Shown here: piece by piece, positions 43,793 through 54,549 of the stretch
Position numbering within the stretch: position 1 is the stretch's first letter
Layout of the letters: the number at the start of each line of letters is the position of its first letter
From: Flagellimonas alvinocaridis
GTDB lineage: Bacteria; Bacteroidota; Bacteroidia; Flavobacteriales; Flavobacteriaceae
DNA: 64,000 bases
Direction: 5' to 3'
Assembly (NCBI RefSeq): GCF_004916895.1
Contig: NZ_SNTZ01000009.1
Location: 1 to 64,000 of the forward strand
The notes under the pieces: generated by a model
What the model was told of the DNA's origin: nothing
Database searches by the model: none
What the model saw: only the letters and a program-made list of their open reading frames with translations
Translations under genes and position numbers: made by a program

Positions 43793-46700
43793 TTGGCCTT
43801 GGTGCTTTTATTGGTCTTGGGCTCGCTTATTTTGTCCATGCCCGTGGTGCAGACAAAGATTGCAAAGTATGCCACAGATTCCATAAATACGGAGTTTGGG
43901 ACCAATATTCAGATTGATCGGGTCAGCCTGTCGCTTTTTACGCTCAACGCAGGTATCAAGGGAATCTATATTGAAGACTATAAAAAAGACACCTTGGCTT
44001 ATATCCATAAGTTGAGCACCTCCATATTGAATATCCGCAACATGGCTAATGGTACGTTGGAGTTTGGGGATATGGAAGTGGATGGAATCATTTTTGACCT
44101 AAAGACCTATGAAGGGGAAAAGGATACCAATCTAGATGTTTTTGTAGCGAAATTGGACGATGGTAAACCTAGACCGCCAGGAACACCGCCCTTTTTTATG
44201 TCATCCGATGAAATCCAAATAAATAGCGGTAGGTTTCGATTGATTGACGAGAACCTTGAATCGGAAGAAACCCTGAATTTTTCTGAGTTGAAAGTGTTGG
44301 TGCGCGATTTCCAGATTTTGGGCCCCAAGGTAACCCTTAGAATAGAGGACTTGTCCACATTGGCAAAAAGAGGAATCAGACTTAAGAAACTCGTAACAGA
44401 TTTCACCTATACCAAGGAGCAGATGCGGTTTGACTCCCTTCTTATCGATACGGAGGAATCCGAGATCAAGGGAAATCTTGTCTTTAATTATGACAGGGAA
44501 GACTTTTCCGAATTTTTGGATAAGGTGAACATTGAAGCCCAATTTGATGAATCCAGTGTGGCCCTCAATGATGTCAATGCATTTTACAACGAATTTGGTA
44601 AGGACAGGGTGGTTACATTTTCAGGGCAAATGGGTGGGGTACTCAATCAACTTGAGGTGAATGACCTGTATGTGCATATGGAGAACACAGGTATTCATGG
44701 AGATTTTGTGTTCAGCAATATTTTTAGTGAGGAGGCTCCATTTGTTATGAAGGCCGATTTGGACAATCTTACTTCCAGCTATTATCAGCTAAGGGCCATC
44801 CTGCCTAATATTTTGGGTAAGAACATACCAGCTTCGGTACAAAAACTGGGGCAGTTCACGGTTCGTGGAGATGCAGAGGTCACCGAAACTTCCTTGGATG
44901 CAAGGGTAAATCTCAATACGGCTCTTGGGGACAGTTATGTGGATTTACAAATGACCAACATCCAGACCATAGACAATGCTTCTTATATTGGGTTTATTTC
45001 GCTCATAGATTTTGATTTGGGTGATTTTGTGGACAATAATAAGCTCGGCCATACATCAATGGATGTAAATGTTGAAGGAAATGGGTTTATTGCCGAGTAC
45101 TTGAACACGGAAGTCATTGGCGAAGTATACAAACTGGAGTACAACAATTACGAATACAACAACATAAAGGTTTCCGGGATTTTAAAGGAACAACTGTTTG
45201 ATGGTACTTTGCTTTGCAATGATGAAAATTTCCGATTCGATTTTAAAGGTTTGGCTGATTTTGGCGGTACGGAGAACAAATTCAACTTTATTGCTGCCGT
45301 GGACTACGCCGATCTTAAGGAACTCAATTTTATTGATGACAGCATTTCCATATTCAAAGGTCATGTGAATATGGATATTGAAGGAAGGACCTTGGATGAT
45401 ATGGTGGGTCAAATGCGTTTTTCCAACACCACCTATCAAAATATAAATACCACCTATTATTTTGAGGATTTTGCCGTCTTTTCATCGTTTGATCGAGATA
45501 CGGTCCGAACCATAGAGATCAATTCACCGGACATCATTACAGGTTACGTTAAGGGGAAATTCAAGGTCAATGAGGTAGGTCAATTGGTTCAAAACTCCGT
45601 AGGAAGCATATATACCAATTATAAACCCTTTGAAATTTCCGAAGGTCAGCATTTGGACTTCAATTTTAAGATTTACAATAAGATCATCGATGTTTTCTTC
45701 CCCGATCTGGTTTTTGGACCCAATACTTTCATGCGGGGTAGCATCATTGCGGATGAAGGGGATTTTAAGCTCACGTTTAAATCGCCCAGCATAGAGGCCT
45801 TTGAAAATAAGTTCGATAATGTTGAACTCAAGGTGGACAATAAAAACCCGCTCTTCAACACCTTTGTTTCTGTAGAGGATATGTCAACGGTTTATTATGA
45901 TATCAAAGACTTTAGCCTTATCAACACCACACTAAAGGATACGCTTTTCTTTAGGACCGAATTTAAAGGAGGCAGCGAGTACAATGACAGCTATAATCTG
46001 AATTTCTATCACACCTTTAATGAAAACAACAGATCTGTAATTGGACTTAAAAAGTCTGATATTAGTTTTAAGGGAAATAAGTGGGTGTTAAACAAGGACG
46101 GTAACAGCAAGAACAAGGTCATCATCAACAAAACCTTGGACAGCATAATTATAGAGGACGTTGTCATGGACAACAACAGCCAAGAACAGATCAGACTGCG
46201 TGGTGAGCTTGCAGATTCCACATACAAAGACCTTGACCTTCAGTTTAAGATCGTATCCTTGAACAAGATCACACCGGCTATTGATAGTCTTAAGTTAAAT
46301 GGCGCAGTGGATGGGTTCCTCAATATTTTACAGAAAGACGGTAAATATTTGCCAACGTCCAGTCTTAACATAAAAGATTTTAGTGTCAACGATATCCGTT
46401 TGGGAGATTTGGAAGTAGGCATTTTTGGGAACAATAACCTTACCCAGTTTGGGGTAAGCACATGGTTGAACGATAACGGCAAAGAGAAAATGAGCATCAA
46501 TGGCAAGGTGACCAATATTAACAATCAACAGCAATTAGATCTTGCCGCCAATTTCACCGATTTTAGTTTAGAACCCTTTAGCCCATTGGGTGATGGGGTT
46601 ATTTCCAACATAAGAGGGAGTATAATCGGTAGTGCCAAGATTACGGGCGATTTATACAATCCTTCAATCAATGGATCTTTAAGCTTGGTCAATGCGGGCC

Positions 46701-48232
46701 TTGGGATTCCATACCTTAATGTGGATTACAATTTTGCACCCTATTCCCGCGTCCGTCTTTTTGATCAGACCTTTTATTTTGAAAACGTAGGACTTTCCGA
46801 TGTGGCGGAGGGGACCAAAGCAACTCTGGATGGGACCATTAGCCATACCGGTTTTTCGGATTGGTACCTTGGGTTGGATGTGGACACCAAGAACAACAGG
46901 TTTATGATCCTGAACACTGATTTTGATGAGGAGTCGCTCTACTACGGACAAGGTTTCATCAATGGCACGGGAAGCATTTATGGTTCAACCGATGCCCTCA
47001 CCATTGCTGTGGATGCCACAACAGCCAGAGGGACGTCCCTAAAGATTCCATTGAGCGATGTAACCAGTGTGGGAGACTATTCGTTTATCAATTTCATAGA
47101 AAAAGGAGGATCTAATTCTTTCGAAGAAGAGCGGGTGCTACAGGAATATCAAGGTTTGGAAATGGCTTTTGACTTGGCCGTAACACCAGAAGCCGAGGTA
47201 GAGATAGTGGTGGACAGGGGCACGGGAAGCTCATTAAAAGGTACGGGGGAAGGAATTTTGTTGATAGAGATCAATACCAACGGAAAGTTTAACATGTATG
47301 GGGAATTCGTAGCGGTAACCGGAGAGTATAACTTTAAATACGGAGGAGTCATCGATAAAAAATTTAAGGTACGACCGGGAGGGACCATTCTTTGGGAGCG
47401 AGACCCCTTGGCAGCACAATTAAACTTAGAAGCCGTCTATTCCCTTAATGCCAACCCCGCTCCGCTTTTGGATAACTCAGGTTTTTCAGGAAGGATCCCA
47501 ACAGAGGTAATTGTTCGTTTGGATGGAGAGCTGGAAAGTCCAAACATTAATTTTGATATTGATTTTCCGGGCACAAGCTCGGTAGTACAGTCTGAACTAC
47601 AGTATAGGCTGCAAGATCCAACCGTAAAGGAGCGAAATGCATTTTTTCTCTTGGCCCAAGGTACTTTTGTGGATTCGCAATCAGGGATTAATCAACAAGC
47701 CGTGACAGGGAACCTGATCCAAACTGCTTCAGGGCTGTTGAATCAAATTTTGGGAGGAGAGAATGACAAGTTCAATTTGGGCGTGTCTTACGAGCAAGGT
47801 CTATTGGACCCTGAGGCCAGTACTCGGACCGAAAACAGGATTGGGGTTACAGTTTCCACACAGATTTCAGATAAAATTCTGGTGAACGGAAGAGTAGGGG
47901 TGCCCGTTGGTGGAGTTTCAGAGACCGTTGTTGCCGGAGATGTGGAGGTGCAGGTACTCTTGAACGAGCAAGGGACCTTGAGTGCCAAGATTTTTAATCG
48001 GGAAAATCAGATACAAAGATTTTTGGCCGAAAGGCAAGGATACACCCAAGGTGTGGGACTATCGTATCAAGTAGATTTCAATAGTTTTAAGGAGTTGATG
48101 CAGAGAGTCTTCAAAAAGAAAGAAAAAGAACCGGAACGTCCAAGGCAAATAGAGACTCAAGAAGTCATGGGCCAAGATAGTTTGATCCGCTTTTTACCCA
48201 AGAAAGATTCTCCCTCAAAAGGCAGAAAATAG
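43793..48232 (+). CDS. tamB: TamB-type translocation/assembly module protein (DUF490)
   Basis: A 1479-residue envelope protein with one N-terminal transmembrane anchor, long beta-helical repeats (AsmA/DUF3971-like) and a C-terminal DUF490 part (about 1000-1400, ending in FNLGVSYEQG...). It bridges inner and outer membranes and moves phospholipids or assists outer-membrane protein insertion, as TamB does. The start is unclear: the frame is open upstream to a TAA at 43748 and reads I-K-K-L-R-K-I-V-I-R-S-L from ATC 43757, a far better anchor start (Lys/Arg-rich) than the TTG at 43793. No ATG is available. The true start is probably ATC 43757. Confidence 0.88.
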   Translation: MALVLLLVLGSLILSMPVVQTKIAKYATDSINTEFGTNIQIDRVSLSLFTLNAGIKGIYIEDYKKDTLAYIHKLSTSILNIRNMANGTLEFGDMEVDGIIFDLKTYEGEKDTNLDVFVAKLDDGKPRPPGTPPFFMSSDEIQINSGRFRLIDENLESEETLNFSELKVLVRDFQILGPKVTLRIEDLSTLAKRGIRLKKLVTDFTYTKEQMRFDSLLIDTEESEIKGNLVFNYDREDFSEFLDKVNIEAQFDESSVALNDVNAFYNEFGKDRVVTFSGQMGGVLNQLEVNDLYVHMENTGIHGDFVFSNIFSEEAPFVMKADLDNLTSSYYQLRAILPNILGKNIPASVQKLGQFTVRGDAEVTETSLDARVNLNTALGDSYVDLQMTNIQTIDNASYIGFISLIDFDLGDFVDNNKLGHTSMDVNVEGNGFIAEYLNTEVIGEVYKLEYNNYEYNNIKVSGILKEQLFDGTLLCNDENFRFDFKGLADFGGTENKFNFIAAVDYADLKELNFIDDSISIFKGHVNMDIEGRTLDDMVGQMRFSNTTYQNINTTYYFEDFAVFSSFDRDTVRTIEINSPDIITGYVKGKFKVNEVGQLVQNSVGSIYTNYKPFEISEGQHLDFNFKIYNKIIDVFFPDLVFGPNTFMRGSIIADEGDFKLTFKSPSIEAFENKFDNVELKVDNKNPLFNTFVSVEDMSTVYYDIKDFSLINTTLKDTLFFRTEFKGGSEYNDSYNLNFYHTFNENNRSVIGLKKSDISFKGNKWVLNKDGNSKNKVIINKTLDSIIIEDVVMDNNSQEQIRLRGELADSTYKDLDLQFKIVSLNKITPAIDSLKLNGAVDGFLNILQKDGKYLPTSSLNIKDFSVNDIRLGDLEVGIFGNNNLTQFGVSTWLNDNGKEKMSINGKVTNINNQQQLDLAANFTDFSLEPFSPLGDGVISNIRGSIIGSAKITGDLYNPSINGSLSLVNAGLGIPYLNVDYNFAPYSRVRLFDQTFYFENVGLSDVAEGTKATLDGTISHTGFSDWYLGLDVDTKNNRFMILNTDFDEESLYYGQGFINGTGSIYGSTDALTIAVDATTARGTSLKIPLSDVTSVGDYSFINFIEKGGSNSFEEERVLQEYQGLEMAFDLAVTPEAEVEIVVDRGTGSSLKGTGEGILLIEINTNGKFNMYGEFVAVTGEYNFKYGGVIDKKFKVRPGGTILWERDPLAAQLNLEAVYSLNANPAPLLDNSGFSGRIPTEVIVRLDGELESPNINFDIDFPGTSSVVQSELQYRLQDPTVKERNAFFLLAQGTFVDSQSGINQQAVTGNLIQTASGLLNQILGGENDKFNLGVSYEQGLLDPEASTRTENRIGVTVSTQISDKILVNGRVGVPVGGVSETVVAGDVEVQVLLNEQGTLSAKIFNRENQIQRFLAERQGYTQGVGLSYQVDFNSFKELMQRVFKKKEKEPERPRQIETQEVMGQDSLIRFLPKKDSPSKGRK

Positions 48233-48338
48233 CCTTGTATTTTTTCACGCAATTCGATTAATTCTTTACGAAAACGTTTGAAAAAATGGATGGAAGTAAA
48301 TAAATTATTAAGGCATCCATATTTTAAATAAAGTTTCC

Positions 48339-48346
48339 TAGTTTTG
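48339..48346 (+). promoter_or_regulatory. Putative -7 element of the pfkA-gap operon
   Basis: TAGTTTTG, a perfect TAnnTTTG, 17 bases before the pfkA start. No clear TTG at the usual -33 distance, so the element may be weak or regulated. Confidence 0.35.
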
Positions 48347-48363
48347 ACCCTTTAAAAATTTGA

Positions 48364-49350
48364 ATGGCTTCTGAAATTAAGAAAATAGGGGTTTTTACCT
48401 CTGGGGGAGACGCTCCTGGGATGAATGCGGCAATTCGTTCTGTTGTCCGTACATGTGCGTATCTCAAAATTGAATGTATAGGTATTTACCGAGGGTATCA
48501 AGGTATGATCGAGGGTGATTTTAAGGCCTTGGATGCCCGTAGTGTGAACAATATTATAAATAAAGGCGGGACCATCCTAAAATCTGCCCGTTGTGAAGAG
48601 TTTAGAACAAAGCAAGGAAGGCAAAAGGCATACGACCAATTGGTAAAAGAAGGCATAGATGCCTTTGTGGTTATTGGGGGTAATGGCAGTTTTAACGGAG
48701 CCATGCTTTTTAATGAGGAATTTGGTTTTCCCGTGATGGGAATTCCAGGTACCATAGACAATGATATTTTAGGATCTTCCTATACCATTGGTTTTGATAC
48801 AGCCATCAATACAGTAGTTGAGGCGGTTGATAAAATACGGGATACGGCCAGTTCCCATAACCGTTTGTTCTTTGTAGAGGTAATGGGAAGGGATGTGGGC
48901 CATATCGCCCTAAATGCGGGAGTTGGTGCTGGTGCAGAAGAGATTTTGATCCCAGAGTTGAATTTAGGCCTTGAGCGTTTGGTGGAGTCCCTTAAGCGAA
49001 GTAAAAAATCCGGAAAATCCTCCAGTATAGTTATTGTCGCTGAAGGTGATAAAATAGGGAAGAACGTTTTCGAGCTTAAAGAATATGTAGAAGAGCATTT
49101 ACCCATCTACGATGTAAGGGTATCTGTTTTGGGACATATGCAAAGAGGAGGTAATCCAACATGTTTTGATCGTGTCTTGGCCAGTAGAATGGGTGTAAAG
49201 GCAGTGGAAAGCCTGTTAGAGGGCAAATCCAACTTCATGGTAGGGATAAAAGACACCAAATTGGTGCTTACCCCAATTGCCGAAGCAATCAAGGCGCATA
49301 CAGAAATAGACCAAGAACTCATTAGAGTTTCAGATATAATGACAACATAA
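48364..49350 (+). CDS. pfkA: ATP-dependent 6-phosphofructokinase
   Basis: A 328-residue enzyme with the group A PFK motifs: TSGGDAPGMNAAIR near residue 12, GIPGTIDNDI (catalytic Asp) near 130 and VEVMGRDVGHIA near 175. In E. coli PfkA the nucleotide loop reads GGDGS; here it is GGNGS, an Asp to Asn change at the Mg-ATP Asp, confirmed in the codon AAT. The PPi-type GGDD is absent. It feeds gap, which starts 23 bases later, so the two form a glycolytic operon. The Asn substitution could alter the kinetics, or be a clade trait. Confidence 0.92.
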   Translation: MASEIKKIGVFTSGGDAPGMNAAIRSVVRTCAYLKIECIGIYRGYQGMIEGDFKALDARSVNNIINKGGTILKSARCEEFRTKQGRQKAYDQLVKEGIDAFVVIGGNGSFNGAMLFNEEFGFPVMGIPGTIDNDILGSSYTIGFDTAINTVVEAVDKIRDTASSHNRLFFVEVMGRDVGHIALNAGVGAGAEEILIPELNLGLERLVESLKRSKKSGKSSSIVIVAEGDKIGKNVFELKEYVEEHLPIYDVRVSVLGHMQRGGNPTCFDRVLASRMGVKAVESLLEGKSNFMVGIKDTKLVLTPIAEAIKAHTEIDQELIRVSDIMTT

Positions 49351-49355
49351 TTTAA

Positions 49356-50375
<1,020 letters not shown>

Positions 50376-50396
50376 TTTAGTATCTTGCATATAGGT

Positions 50397-50424
50397 CCAA
50401 AAGAGGGTGGATGCCCTCTTTTGG
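50397..50424. terminator. Hairpin terminator after gap
   Basis: CCAAAAGAGGG (50397-50407), six-base loop, CCCTCTTTTGG (50414-50424), a perfect 11-base stem. It lacks a strong T-run after the stem, so termination may be partial; its 3' arm ends 25 bases before the kinase start, hence it could also act as an attenuator. Confidence 0.6.
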
Positions 50425-50449
50425 ATTCAACCAAAAAACTTCGACGTAT

Positions 50450-51301
50450 ATGATTTTGATTGTGGATAGTGGAGCCACTAAATCCGATTGGATTGCATTG
50501 GATGAAAAAGGGAAACAATTGTTCCTTACCCAAACACTGGGATTAAGTCCAGAAGTGCTTACGCGAGAGGTGATTGAGGATAGATTGGCCAACAATTTTG
50601 AGCTTTCCAAGAACAGGGAAACAGTACGTCAGTTATATTTTTACGGAGCAGGTTGCGGTACAGACCGCATGAAAAATTTCCTAAAGGAAATTTTCAAGGA
50701 CTTTTTCCCCAATGCAAAGGCAGAAGTTAGGGAAGATACCTACGCAGCTATATATGCAACTACCAATATAGGACGTCAGGGGATTGTCTGTATTTTAGGA
50801 ACAGGCTCCAATTGTAGTTATTATGATGGTCATCAATTAATGCAAAAAGTAACCTCATTGGGCTACATTTTAATGGATGATGGAAGTGGTAATTTCTTCG
50901 GAAGAAAACTTTTAAGGGATTACTATTTTCATAAAATGCCACAGGATTTGGGAATCAAGTTTGCCAAAGAGTATAACCTTGAAGCAGATGTGATCAAAGA
51001 AAACTTGTACAAGCAGCCGAACCCAAACACCTATCTGGCCACTTTTGCCCGTTTCATTATCGAAAATAAAGAACACCCTTATTGCAAAGGGGTCATAGAG
51101 AAAGGATTGCAGCAATTTGTGAACAACTACATTATGCAGTTTGAATTGGCCACCAAGGTTCCCATTAGCTTTGTGGGTAGTATTGCCCACTTCCTTCAAG
51201 ACGAGCTAAAAGCTTGTTTGGAAAGGAACGATCTTATTCTTGGGGTTATACGAAGAAGGCCCATAGAAGGCTTGGTAGAGTTTCACCAGCAAACTATTTA
51301 G
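50450..51301 (+). CDS. BadF/BadG-type ATPase, N-acetylglucosamine kinase-like
   Basis: About 283 residues from ATG 50450 (earlier frame is leader DNA with the hairpin). ILIVDSGATKSDWIAL is the phosphate-1 motif; GTGSNCSYY near 120 and DDGSGNFFGRK near 146 the phosphate-2/ sugar-binding regions of the NAGK-like group. A GlcNAc or related amino-sugar kinase fits; the family also includes other substrates. It lies downstream of pfkA-gap and tail-to-tail with ridA, with an eight-base overlap. Confidence 0.78.
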   Translation: MILIVDSGATKSDWIALDEKGKQLFLTQTLGLSPEVLTREVIEDRLANNFELSKNRETVRQLYFYGAGCGTDRMKNFLKEIFKDFFPNAKAEVREDTYAAIYATTNIGRQGIVCILGTGSNCSYYDGHQLMQKVTSLGYILMDDGSGNFFGRKLLRDYYFHKMPQDLGIKFAKEYNLEADVIKENLYKQPNPNTYLATFARFIIENKEHPYCKGVIEKGLQQFVNNYIMQFELATKVPISFVGSIAHFLQDELKACLERNDLILGVIRRRPIEGLVEFHQQTI

Positions 51302-51674
51302 CGGCAATCATCGAAATTTCAACATTTACAAACTTGGGGAGGTTGGCCACTTCAACAGTTTCCCTTGCTGGTGCCGTTGCAGCATCAAAGTAAGTGCCGT
51401 ACACTTCGTTTATTTCAGAAAATTGATGCATGTCCTTAATGAAAATTGAGGTTTTTACCACATGTTCAAAAGTCAACCCAGCTTCGTCCAAGATGGCTTT
51501 TAGGTTTTCCATGGACTGTTTGGTTTCCTTTTTAATATCTCCCTCCACCAACTTTCCCGTAGCGGGATCAATTGGGATTTGCCCCGAAATATATAGCGTA
51601 TCCTTAATCAGTACAGCTTGATTGTATGGTCCGATGGGTGCAGGGGCTTTTGGAGTATTTATGATTTTCTTCAT
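51294..51674 (-). CDS. ridA: RidA-family enamine/imine deaminase
   Basis: A 126-residue protein with the family string APAPIGPYNQAVL near residue 10, PATGKLVEGD in the middle and APARETVEVANLP at the end, containing the Arg that binds the carboxylate. RidA hydrolyses 2-aminoacrylate, a by-product of PLP enzymes. Trimeric, cytoplasmic. It overlaps the kinase gene at the stop by eight bases; 45 bases separate it from the lptD stop. Confidence 0.93.
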   Translation of the reverse strand: MKKIINTPKAPAPIGPYNQAVLIKDTLYISGQIPIDPATGKLVEGDIKKETKQSMENLKAILDEAGLTFEHVVKTSIFIKDMHQFSEINEVYGTYFDAATAPARETVEVANLPKFVNVEISMIAAK

Positions 51675-51719
51675 GATGGACGGTTTTGATTCTGTTATAA
51701 GGTTTGAAGATATTTAAAA

Positions 51720-54419
51720 TTATCTTCTGCTAAAAGGCTGACTTCTATTTTCCCATTTCAGGTCACTAAGGATGGAACTCTTTATACCAATAAAGAAATA
51801 CCATCGTTCATATCTACCAAAAGGCGTCCAATCGAAACTGAGCCTAAAACTGCTTAAATCCCTTTTAAAGTTGAACCGTGTATCTGCAAAACCTTTGTTC
51901 TTTAGATCATAACCAGAGTTGAAACCAACTTCCCATTTGGGGGTTAGCTGCACGTTCCCAGAGAACATTAGGGAATGGTTGGTAATCTCTTTCTCCCTGT
52001 TTCTGTTGTTGTATGTGGCCACGTAGGTAAGTCTAACATCCCACGGAATGTCCGTTCTGTAGGTTGGACTGTCCACTTCGTCAGTGCCGGCATCATCCTT
52101 TTTAAAATGCGGTTCCCCATCACGGGCGCCCTGAAGTTCAAACGGGTTGGCACCATAATCTGGTTGCCCCTGTTGGTCATCCTCTTCTTTTTTGTCTTTG
52201 GCTCCTTTCTTGAACATTTCACTGTTCAAGGAAAAACCGGTATTTATACGCGCTGATGTCAATCGTGCCAAACCACCCCCATTTTTTATGTTCAGGGTAT
52301 TTATTCTTCTACCATTGTTGTCTATGGCGTAGGGATCAAAAGTAGCGGCAAAGTTAATAGGGACTTTTTTAATGATTTCAGTGGAACCAGATAAGTTGAA
52401 AGGGCTCAACTTTAACGAATCGGCTTCAAAATTATAACTGGTTGATAGGGTAAGGTTGCTAAGGATGCTCACTTTTCTAGGTTCAGTGGCCGTTGAGTCC
52501 TTGTCCCTGACCTTGGCCTCCAAAGTATTCTGTAATGAGAAGTTAAGGGAGCTTCCCTTGCTTAACGAGGGCCTTCCATAGATACTTGTTTCATAAGGGG
52601 TATACTGTACTTCATCACCATCGCCATCTATATAGCTATCATAAAATTGTTCAAAGGAAGGCGTGTAGCTATATCCAATGGAAGGTCTCATAACATGGCG
52701 GATAGCTTGGATTTTTTTGTCCTCTCCAAAATTAAAGGTACCATATACCACGGTACCAATGCTCGCTCCTAGATTATAACGGTTAAATCGGTCAAACCCG
52801 GCAATTGTATCTGTTACAACCCTTTCTTCCTCTTCAACATATCTGCGGCGGATGGTCTCGAGTGTCCATACATCCTCATAACTTCCATTTAAGCTAACAC
52901 TCAAATATTTGGCGACCTTGAAGTTGGTCCCAATAGGAATACGGTGCCTCGCCCCAATTTTGGCATCATCGAACATTTTGCTCGTAAAAAAGTCTTCCTC
53001 ATTGGTAGTTATACTGTTTTGGGCGTTCACATCATACTGAAAGTTGATATTCTGCAGGATGCCTTTTTTTATTCCATCGCGTTTGGCAAATGGGAAAATA
53101 CGCTCCATACTGGCTTGGAACGTTGGCAACGACATATTTATGGTTCTCTCTTCAGATCGCGTATTTTGGGTATGTGTCAAAGTTAAGCTAGTATTCACGG
53201 ACGGATAGGCCGGAAATGTTTTGGAATAGCTTATGGACGAAGCAAAAGTGTTCGTTTGGGAGTTGTTTCGGTTTACTTGGTTCAGGGAGTTGGTATAGTA
53301 TTGACTACTTCCCAGATTCACAGAAGCTGAAAATCGTGAATAGGGACTTGCCTTGGGATCCTGTGTATGCGTTATCCTAATATTGTAATTACTGGTACGG
53401 CTATAATCGTCGAACCCCTTTTGACTTCGGATAAGGTTCTCATAGCTAAAATTGATGTTTCCCTTAAAATTGTAACGTTTTGCGTATATGGACTGCCCTC
53501 TAAACCCATAGCTGCCATTGGTATAGAAATCTCCGGTAACACTAAGGTCTACATATTCGCTTATGGGTAGATAATACCCTCCATTCTGAAGGAAATATCC
53601 CCTTTGGGGATCATTACCAAAAGTAGGGAAGAGCAATCCGGCCACTCGCCCCGTGGTCAAAGGAAAATACGCAAATGGCAAAGCAATGGGGGTGGGAACA
53701 TCCACAATATACATATTGCTATAGCCAGCAATGATTTTTTTCTTGGGCACAAACTTGGCCTTGCGAACACGGATATAATAATCTGGATCTATAGTGTCCT
53801 TTGAGGTAGTCAATTTAGCCTCACTTAGAAAGTACACGGAGTCGTTTTCCTTTTTGGTGACCTCAGCATATACCTTCATGGCATCGCTGCCCAATTGCCC
53901 AAGTCCAGCTTGTTGTTCCGTTCTGGAATTCCAGATCAACGCTTTTTGGGTGTCAAAATTAAAACGAATGGAGTCAGGGCGTACCTCATTGTCCCCTTGT
54001 TTAAAATAAGGAATTTGCGAAAAAGTACCTGTGGAATCCCTCATTCGACCGGCATAAACCTCATTTTTCACATAATCCATTACAATAACACCAGCTTTGA
54101 GTTCGGTATCTTGATAATAGATTTCTGCCTCGTCGTACAAATAAATTTTGTTATCTTTCTGGCTGAGTTTTACGTAGTCCTTGGCCTTGTATTTGATTTT
54201 ATCCAACAATAAAGGCTGTTTTTGGGCTGCGGAATCCACCTCAACAGAATCAACCTCATTGGGACCTTTTAGGAAATTAGCCGGCATCAAGGGAGCTGTT
54301 ATGCTATCCTGTATGGCTTTTATGGGCAAAGGCATAATAGGGTCTTCCTGAGCCACTAAGGATGCTGTGCCACAAAGAAGAACAAATAGGAAAACTAAAA
54401 GATGTTTATTTGATTGCAA
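51720..54419 (-). CDS. lptD: LptD-like LPS assembly outer-membrane protein
   Basis: An 899-residue outer-membrane protein with signal peptide ending SLVAQED. The periplasmic part has an OstA-like jelly-roll strand (YLYDEAEIYYQDTELKAG near 95), and a large barrel follows (about 220-899) ending in WENRSQPFSRR. Start is TTG 54419 (54417-54419), no ATG upstream in frame. LptD inserts LPS into the outer leaflet with LptE. Diverges from the amidase gene across 130 bases, and the amidase promoter lies over its start codon. Confidence 0.88.
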   Translation of the reverse strand: MQSNKHLLVFLFVLLCGTASLVAQEDPIMPLPIKAIQDSITAPLMPANFLKGPNEVDSVEVDSAAQKQPLLLDKIKYKAKDYVKLSQKDNKIYLYDEAEIYYQDTELKAGVIVMDYVKNEVYAGRMRDSTGTFSQIPYFKQGDNEVRPDSIRFNFDTQKALIWNSRTEQQAGLGQLGSDAMKVYAEVTKKENDSVYFLSEAKLTTSKDTIDPDYYIRVRKAKFVPKKKIIAGYSNMYIVDVPTPIALPFAYFPLTTGRVAGLLFPTFGNDPQRGYFLQNGGYYLPISEYVDLSVTGDFYTNGSYGFRGQSIYAKRYNFKGNINFSYENLIRSQKGFDDYSRTSNYNIRITHTQDPKASPYSRFSASVNLGSSQYYTNSLNQVNRNNSQTNTFASSISYSKTFPAYPSVNTSLTLTHTQNTRSEERTINMSLPTFQASMERIFPFAKRDGIKKGILQNINFQYDVNAQNSITTNEEDFFTSKMFDDAKIGARHRIPIGTNFKVAKYLSVSLNGSYEDVWTLETIRRRYVEEEERVVTDTIAGFDRFNRYNLGASIGTVVYGTFNFGEDKKIQAIRHVMRPSIGYSYTPSFEQFYDSYIDGDGDEVQYTPYETSIYGRPSLSKGSSLNFSLQNTLEAKVRDKDSTATEPRKVSILSNLTLSTSYNFEADSLKLSPFNLSGSTEIIKKVPINFAATFDPYAIDNNGRRINTLNIKNGGGLARLTSARINTGFSLNSEMFKKGAKDKKEEDDQQGQPDYGANPFELQGARDGEPHFKKDDAGTDEVDSPTYRTDIPWDVRLTYVATYNNRNREKEITNHSLMFSGNVQLTPKWEVGFNSGYDLKNKGFADTRFNFKRDLSSFRLSFDWTPFGRYERWYFFIGIKSSILSDLKWENRSQPFSRR

Positions 54420-54439
54420 CGTGATAAATCCTATTTTTG
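54409..54439 (+). promoter_or_regulatory. Bacteroidota consensus promoter for the amidase gene
   Basis: TTTG at 54409-54412, 19-base spacer, TATTTTTG at 54432-54439: a full match to the Bacteroidota TTTG-N19-TAnnTTTG promoter. Transcription would start near 54446, giving a leader of about 104 bases before ATG 54550. It covers the lptD start codon on the other strand, so the two genes may interfere. Confidence 0.55.
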
Positions 54440-54549
54440 TGCTGGTTTGGCTCAGTTTTTGGGCTCAAACTTACATATATTTTTTGTTCTGATTATGGCG
54501 GATTACGATATTTTTAACCAATAAGGAACACTATAATTACTCGGTTCTT

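Noticed and set aside
43793..48232. A split tamB caused by a frameshift
   Set aside because: The frame is uninterrupted from the anchor to the DUF490 end; only the start codon is uncertain.
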